From the NCBI GenBank assembly GCA_949318235.1, contig OX439131.1, positions 33,704,930-33,768,929 on the forward strand: a stretch of DNA of 64,000 nucleotides. The letters are read 5' to 3'. A model generated the notes under the pieces. It was not told where the DNA came from. It was given only the letters and a program-made list of their open reading frames with translations, and did not search any database. Below are positions 36,985 to 64,000 of this stretch, one piece after another. Origin of the DNA: Ecdyonurus torrentis (lineage: Eukaryota; Arthropoda; Insecta; Ephemeroptera; Heptageniidae). A program made the position numbers and the translations under genes. Position 1 is the first letter of the stretch; each line of letters opens with the position of its first letter.

Positions 36985-37722
36985 GTTTGAATTTCAGACC
37001 GCTCATTTCAAAAGTTTTTTTGGTAGGTCGCTCTAAAGTATGAGAAATTTACTACACATACTTTTTCATGTTGTGGATGCATAAGATAAAATGTGCAATC
37101 AAGACAATCGGGAAACATGTGTGATCGCTGCTTTGGATTTTGGATCGTTGTATATTTTTAAGCTATTAAAAATAAAAACAATGATAACATATTTCTATTT
37201 ATTCGAAAAACAGCAGGTGCCATTAGCGGCCTGTTAGCGGCGGCGGCCACATTAGTTTGTTTGCCTGCAGAATGTGTTGCGTATGCAACCCGTTGAGCAA
37301 ATGTGTATCAAAAGTTGCTTGCTATCACGTCTGGCAGGCGCACACATTGTCAATATTTTATAATTTGAAATCATATTAATCAATTTTTAAATTTTTATTG
37401 TAAAATTAAAATATTTGATTGCCAATTAATAAAATGCATATTCAGATCTTTATAGTACCCCAATAAATTATATTTGTATTTTTTATTTATATGTTCATTG
37501 ATAATTTTATTGCTTTTTAGTGTTATAAATACCGGCGATGACGCACACCAATCAGAGGTGTGCTAGTAAAAAACGCTGGAGCTCGAATTTAAACATTTAA
37601 ACACTTCTTCATTTATTTATTATTGTTATTTTTGCCATTTTGTGAGAAAATTTCTGCATTGATATTCCGTACAAATTTAACGGTCGAGGCATATATAATA
37701 CGTCCTATTCCTATTAATTACG
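36985..37722. other. Upstream region of the epimerase gene
   Basis: It holds the presumed epimerase promoter next to the start codon, and a GC-richer patch near 37215-37290 (AGCGGCGGCGGCC). No open frame. Confidence 0.4.
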
Positions 37723-37847
37723 TATACCTCTGGCCAAAAGTTCCCGAACGGGGCAGCGGCGGCCGCTGCGTTTTCTCATAAAGATAACATAGTGCGCTTG
37801 CGGGTTGCCTATGCAAATTGTTCGGGAACTTTTGGCCAGAGCTGTAC
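37723..37847. mobile_element. Tc1/mariner-type MITE
   Basis: CTCTGGCCAAAAGTTCCCGA+AC at the left and its exact inverse at the right make a perfect 22-bp terminal repeat around a short GC-rich core. GCTCTGGCCAAAAGTT-type ends and TA-containing tips are typical of Tc1/mariner elements. No transposase. Confidence 0.75.
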
Positions 37848-37892
37848 ATTATTTTAATTTTTAACGTGTTTGGAGCCTAATATATACTATAA

Positions 37893-37895
<3 letters not shown>

Positions 37896-37934
<39 letters not shown>
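37896..37934. repeat. (TA)n microsatellite
   Basis: About 39 bp of AT dinucleotides in the intergenic gap between the epimerase and FRMD genes. Confidence 0.95.
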
Positions 37935-37940
<6 letters not shown>

Positions 37941-38677
37941 GCAACAATACACGGTATTGTAAAAACTAAAATATATTTAATTTGAAAATTAAAAATATTT
38001 ATTTTTTTCAATCCGGCCATAAAATACATTTATCAAGATTTTTTTATTATTGTTGTTATATATTGCCATGATTCTTTCTCTCCTCTCTGTCCAATTTATA
38101 TAGCTACATACATACATTAATACACATCTCTCTCTAAGTCTCATTCTGCGGCTGCATAAAAAATAGTCTCTGTTTGGTTCTATAAAATTTTCATGACAAT
38201 CGGGTTTGAAATGAATGGAATCGGAGCTAACAGGCTTGTGCATTGGATTGAGAGGTGTATTTAAAAGTCATGTATACTCACGACTTTGTCGAAATAATTC
38301 ACTTCGTAATTCACTAATACATGCTTGACGCATATAAATCTTGTGTGCCCAAAGCGCACTACTAGTTGACATTGTGCAATAACATGAAACATGTTTATTT
38401 TTTGGATTGGTGCGTATTCCGTTTCCACGTTTCTGTTTCATGTAATGGTTCTTCGAAAACGAAAGTGAACATCGCAAAGTGTCCGTAGTCCAAAAGTGGA
38501 ACGAACAGACGCTGAGACGCAAAGCTCGAGAGAGGGAGAGACGTGTGTGTGTCTTTGTGTCAAAAAATAATAATAATAAAAAAAAAAAAAAAAAAAAAAC
38601 GAAAACACAGAGACTGCTTATAACACTTTTAAATGCTTAGATAAAAACTTTCTATCACATGTGCTATACGTTCAAAA

Positions 38678-59859
<21,182 letters not shown>

Positions 59860-61777
59860 TAACAACTCTACTCAAAAAAGTGCCTAGTGTCAACTACAAA
59901 ATTGTAATATAAAATTTATGTATTAAGGGTTTATTAAGGTGTGAAGGAAAAAAAATGACAAAATTTTACTTAATAGCTTCAGGTTGCCTGATATTAGCAT
60001 TTATGCCTTTTCATTTTATTTCCAAACTTTTTTAATCTTAGAATTAATGCTCAGTCTTGCACCCTTCCTTCTAATTGATAACTTAAGAATCTCTCAAAGC
60101 AATGGGCATATTTGGTCAGAAATTTACAAAGAAAAAATATAAGACCACAATTTTATATAGACCTATATATAATAGGCCTATATATAATTTTTCCATGAAT
60201 AACTGTAATAACATTAACTGCCACGTATATATATTTTTTTTTATTCAAATGTAAAAACAAATTTGCAATAATTTTTACTCACATGAAGTTAAACCTGTTT
60301 ATATCTCAATATTTTGACTAAGTATGTCCTGTAGCCAAGTTGCTATGATCATATATTTGTACCTGAAGTGGAAGGTAGGAATGTTAGACTAAGCACTAGA
60401 GAGAGAGAGAGTAATAAGTAACGTTACTATCAGGTATTTTAGAAGTAACTTAGTCTAGTCTAGTAAGCAGTTTTAGCTTAAGTAATTAATATGTATGTAT
60501 ATAATATGTATGTATGTGTAATATATACCTATATATACATACATATATAAGAAGAAAACAAAACAAAACATTTGATATTTAGCACTCTTATTCTTATGGG
60601 GTTGCTGGTTATTCCATAACATAGCATATAATGTATATTGAATCTCTTTATATGGGTTGGTTTCTTTGACGGGTCTGTAAAGTGTTTGTAAAGGTTTGTC
60701 ACATATCCCAATTATTTAGTGCTGTGAAATGAGGAGATCAAACGAGCCAAAAATATTTGCTTGACAGCAAAAATGTCAGACTTTTTACAAAAATATGTAA
60801 TTTATTTTGTAAAATAATAATAATTAAAAAAAAAAAAAATGTAGTGTGAATTGAAAAATATTATAATAAAAGCAACATTAAAAAATTGTACAGTACTTAA
60901 AAAATGTGTGTAACAGATTTTATTAGATTTATTTAGATTGTCATTGGAGGTGTGTAGTTAGAATTAAATTAAAAAGCGAAAGAAAAAAATCTACATTTTA
61001 AATAACATCCATTATAATTAAATTTACATTAAAATTAAAGCCTATATGTAAGAAAGAAATTCCATGACTTTTTTTTTATTATTTTATTTATTTTCTTTAT
61101 TATAAATTATAAATAATAATAATTTTATATTAAATTCTTAAAATATTACATCGACTTTGAGCTAACTGTAATCAAATCTCTTTTTAACACCTATTTCTTA
61201 CATTAAAATATTAAAACGTGCGTATATTTGTTCAAGGACCAGATCTGTACATTCCAGAGATGTTAAAAGTGGAAAGAAATTAATAGCAATACAGATTCAA
61301 TCAATACTATTGATTAATTAAATATTAACAAAATTTTGTAGTAGATATGACTACTAAAAAGCTTTAACTCTTAAACTGCTAATCTATTTAGAACTATAAA
61401 CATTTAAAGTTCTTATAAGGGGTAAAAAAAAAAAAAAAAAAAAAAAAAGATATTTAATATAGACCATTTTAATCAATAAAATCTTCTTGCAGAAAATTGT
61501 TTTTGATATTTTTGTATCATATGATAAAATTTACTAGAAATAAAGATGAATGATAATAATAATAAATAACATAAAATGTTTTTGGATGCTAAATGCTTTA
61601 AACATTGTCAATTACCAGCTCTTTCTTACAGCAATATAATAATGATTATGTCAGAAGATAGTGATTGAAAAAAAAAAAAAAAAAAATGCTTTTTTTAGCA
61701 TTGTAATTCTGGCATAAATGTGAACTAATAGTATAAATAAAAATTCATCAACATTTTGCAGCTTACAAATAAGAGTT
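59860..61777. other. FRMD 3' untranslated region and convergent spacer
   Basis: AT-rich, no open frame of note. An AATAAA at about 60865-60870 is a plausible FRMD polyadenylation signal. Poly-A runs occur near 61428-61448 and 61669-61686. Confidence 0.5.
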
Positions 61778-61783
61778 TTTATT
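61778..61783 (-). terminator. LSM6: Polyadenylation signal of LSM6
   Basis: AATAAA on the minus strand, about 45 bp past the LSM6 stop codon. Confidence 0.6.
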
Positions 61784-61827
61784 ACAGGCACATTGTATTG
61801 TGTCTGTTTATAATAATGAGTACCTTT

Positions 61828-61976
61828 TCATATCCTTCTTTTCTGAGTACTGATGTATAATACATTGTTTCCTCTGATGAATGCATCTCCATACTTATTC
61901 TTCAGCTGTCCATTTACATACTCTTCAGTTTGCTCCAGAGCAATGTTTAGGTAGCCATCCAAGCAGGCAAGAACTC
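61828..61976 (-). CDS. LSM6: LSM6, U6 snRNA-associated Sm-like protein, last exon
   Basis: The exon runs from a CAG acceptor (exon base 61976) to TGA at 61828. It encodes GVLACLDGYLNIALEQ, then TEEYVNGQLKNKYGDAFIRG and NNVLYISTQKRRI. This is the C-terminal half of LSM6, nearly identical across animals, including the Sm2 motif (IRGNNVLYI). LSM6 is a subunit of the Lsm1-7 (mRNA decay) and Lsm2-8 (U6 snRNA) rings. The upstream exons (start and Sm1 first strand) were searched for on this strand up to 64000 and not found; they should lie beyond the window, across an intron of at least 2 kb. It is convergent with the FRMD gene. Confidence 0.96.
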
Positions 61977-62225
61977 CTGATGGCAAAGTAAAATAAAGCA
62001 TGTTATTTCTAGTCAGCATATTTGTTAAGAATTTAATTAGCTCAAGTTTTATGTAGAGATATCAAAGAAAATAAACCATCGTGGTTAGGTATGATAAATT
62101 TGAAAGAAAAGTTTTGGATAAAATCAGCAAGGGTCTTACCATAGTGAACAGAGTACCATAGTTCAGAGAAAATTTTGCTAGCACATAGGTTAAAAAAAAA
62201 AAAAAAATAACAAATAAAAAAACTA

Positions 62226-62419
62226 ACACATGTTCAATAGCTTTTGGCACTAAATTCCAAGAGACACGGAGTGTGTTATGCCTTTGTCAGTTCTTACAGA
62301 TTTGGAGAAAAACTGAATAATCATTCATCATTTCTCTCTGTATCTGTAAGGACTAACAAAGGCATAACATGTTCTGTTTTCTCTTGGAATTTAGTGCTGA
62401 AAGCTATCCAATATGTGTT
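62226..62419. mobile_element. Foldback element with about 75-bp arms, LSM6 intron
   Basis: The arm ACACATGTTCAATAGCTTTT, with ACTAAATTCCAAGAGA and GTTATGCCTTTGTCAGTTCT inside, is inverted on the right as AGGACTAACAAAGGCATAAC, TCTCTTGGAATTTAGT and AAGCTATCCAATATGTGT. About 194 bp in all. Confidence 0.8.
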
Positions 62420-62486
62420 AAAGGCATAGAACACCTGGAACAAAAAACTTGTCTAATATCCCAATACACCTACATATCAACGTTGA
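62413..62486. mobile_element. Half of a MITE family A copy, broken at a family B junction
   Basis: TTAAAGGCATAGAACACCTG, AACAAAAAACTTGTCTAATA and ATATCAACGTTGATTT match the left arm of 7916-8234. The match ends abruptly at about 62486, where family B sequence starts. Confidence 0.8.
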
Positions 62487-62714
62487 TTTAGGGCGTCACC
62501 GTGCAAATTAATTTAATATGATATTTTCGAAATTTTAAGCCCATAAGGCCCAACGCTAATTTCAATAATTTTTTTTCTTTTTTTCGGGACGGTCAAACGT
62601 CTTGAAATTTTTATCATGGCTAGGTGTGACCGTAAGCTACACAATGACACTTAATTTAGACCCAAAACATGTACTAGTTTCTTGAGTTATAAGGTCGGTA
62701 CCCTAATCCCTTAA
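62487..62714. mobile_element. Family B element, left end missing
   Basis: GCGTCACCGTGCAAATTAAT through GGTCGGTACCCTAATCCCTTAA matches the right two-thirds of 22709-23026. The TTAAGGGAGTA left end is absent. Confidence 0.85.
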
Positions 62715-62729
62715 AAATTAAACAATAAA

Positions 62730-62870
62730 GGGGGTCTGTTCTGTAAGGCTTTACGATAAACTCGGTACCGAGAAAGGGGCGTAACTCACTTGTTTACTAT
62801 AGAGAACTCATGAGCCACGCCCCCTTTCTCAGTACCAAGTTTCTCATTAAACCTTACGGAACAGACTCCC
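62730..62870. mobile_element. Short foldback element (about 141 bp)
   Basis: GGGGTCTGTTCTGTAAGG at the left is inverted as CCTTACGGAACAGACTCCC at the right. An inner pair, CGGTACCGAGAAAGGGGCGT / ACGCCCCCTTTCTCAGTACC, completes a hairpin of nearly full length. It lies in the LSM6 intron. Confidence 0.8.
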
Positions 62871-62884
62871 AGAACAAAATATAA

Positions 62885-62980
62885 TCTAAATTATTTAATA
62901 AACACAATGTGTGTACAACATACATCTAAACATTCAATAATTATCCAATTAATTATAAACATATAATAATATCCAAATCA
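62885..62980. repeat. Interspersed repeat shared with 16965-17060
   Basis: ACAATGTGTGTACAACATAC with ATCTAAACATTCAAT and later ATATAATAATATCCAAA; same orientation as the first copy. Confidence 0.65.
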
Positions 62981-63151
62981 TAACATCTAAATAATAATAA
63001 TGAAATTTATTATTATTTATTAAACATATCATAAATACATTGCTACCCGTCTACAGTTTTGCATAATGACTTAATGGCAGAGTCTGAGACGGACAGTGAA
63101 GTAAGTGGTACCTAGTACAGAGGCCACCACATAACATACATACACATTTAT

Positions 63152-63491
63152 TAGGCTGCGTTCGCAAGCAGCTCCGCCTGCCACGGATCTAGCTCCCGCC
63201 ACCTCCCGAGTGTTTTTTTAGTAGATCCCGCAAGCCGGATCTGCCGCAGAGCTATGCGCCCGCATCCACTGCGGCAATCCGAGAGGCAGCTCTGCAGCTC
63301 GGAGTTCAGAGACCGAGCTGGCGGGATCTCCATGCATAGCATGCATAGCGGGCGCCGGAAGGTGGGGGTACATAGCGGCGGAGGTGCCCAAGCTCTGTTG
63401 AGCGTTTTTTTAGTGGACGGATTTGAGATCCCAGAGCTGAGATCTGAGCCACCTCCCGGTGGTGGATGGATCTGCTTACGAACGCAGCCTA
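63152..63491. mobile_element. GC-rich MITE with TAGGCTGCGTTCG ends
   Basis: TAGGCTGCGTTCGCAAGCAG at the left and CTGCTTACGAACGCAGCCTA at the right are inverse with one mismatch. The interior is GC-rich and itself palindromic in parts (GGATCT...AGATCC, CACCTCCCG / CGGGAGGTGG-like words). The open frames it contains come from this composition and have no family match I can see. Confidence 0.82.
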
Positions 63492-64000
63492 CTACAGTCG
63501 TGATATTCTTTAATCTGACAGATTACATGGTGGAAACCATGCACTGCGTAATGGGTAATGATATGCCTGTCTGTACAGTTTGGGCCTTTCCACTCTTTTA
63601 TATTACCGGTAAATGCAGGGGTATTATAGAATGCCAGGTTGATATCTCCAGTTTTACTTAATCTCTCCTTAACAAATTTAATATACAGTAATTATCACTT
63701 TTTAGAAGTTTAAATTTCATTTGTAGTTCTGTTACAAATAGCTCCTCCCCTGCTAGCTCAATCTAAATAAGAAGCTCAATCACAAAAAAAAAAAAAAAAA
63801 AAAAAAAAAAAACATTTTCAGCTTTTTTTTTTTTTTTTTTTTTTTTTAGTAAAATATAAGATACTTGGTTCTGATTGCCGATGGTATCATTTACACAGAC
63901 TCTGTACATAAATGCAGTTTGTGTGTGTGTGTGCTGAGGAACATTAAGAAATTAAGATAACCTAATACTTTTTATATAGAATTGAGCATTGGGGGGGGGG
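63492..64000. other. Remaining LSM6 intron sequence
   Basis: AT-rich, with poly-A and poly-T runs at about 63783-63847, a (GT)n near 63920 and G10 at the window end. No exon found on either strand. Confidence 0.45.

Noticed and set aside
63254..63661. 135-codon open frame near the right end
   Set aside because: Most of it is the GC-rich interior of the MITE at 63152-63491.
61977..64000. Search for LSM6 upstream exons
   Set aside because: No stretch on the minus strand encodes the expected LKQIIGRPV or VVKLNSGVDYRG region; the exons must lie outside the window.

Overview
The window is animal nuclear DNA. Every gene is split by GT-AG introns, the DNA is very AT-rich, and simple repeats are dense: long (TA)n tracts, a (CTTT)n block, an (AC)n block and dozens of A/T homopolymers. 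I recognise seven protein genes by translating exons and checking that splice phases join. The set (Cys-loop receptor, FOCAD, SERF, glucose-6-phosphate 1-epimerase, FRMD3/5, LSM6, lipase) points to a bilaterian invertebrate. The microsatellite load and the divergent receptor would suit an arthropod such as a crustacean, but nothing here fixes the phylum.

Layout: (1) 1-916, minus: 5' end of a secreted lipase-like gene that runs off the window. (2) 1641-4604, plus: 3' six exons of a divergent Cys-loop (nicotinic-receptor-like) channel. (3) 6124-20539, minus: focadhesin (FOCAD), 17 exons, about 1173 residues, with start and stop in the window. (4) 21007-25883, plus: a complete SERF gene, divergent from FOCAD across a shared promoter of about 470 bp. 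(5) 30467-36984, minus: a glucose-6-phosphate 1-epimerase-like enzyme, 7 exons. (6) 38678-59859, plus: a FERM protein of the FRMD3/FRMD5 type, 12 exons, about 614 residues, with a C-terminal membrane helix and one 15-nt microexon. (7) 61828-61976, minus: the last exon of LSM6. The genes are housekeeping or cell-architecture types and do not form a pathway. Some neighbours are divergent (FOCAD/SERF, epimerase/FRMD) and some convergent (receptor/FOCAD, SERF/epimerase, FRMD/LSM6).

Introns and spacers are full of foldback elements and MITEs, at least a dozen, several with related copies elsewhere in the window. Two stand out. In SERF intron 2, a 1-kb inverted repeat (24515-25526) carries two intact, oppositely oriented hammerhead ribozymes (24776-24835 minus and 25205-25264 plus). 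The core is CTGATGA, a 4-5 bp stem II, GAAA, a minimal palindromic stem III and a GTC cleavage triplet, the form known from Penelope-like retroelements. In the FOCAD/SERF promoter, a 182-bp element with perfect 21-bp inverted repeats and flanking GTGACTG duplications (20595-20776) occupies much of the shared regulatory DNA and contains the CCAAT and CACGTG boxes.

Exon coordinates were worked out by hand from splice signals and phase and may be off by a base in places. Gene names rest on recognised family similarity, not on a database search.
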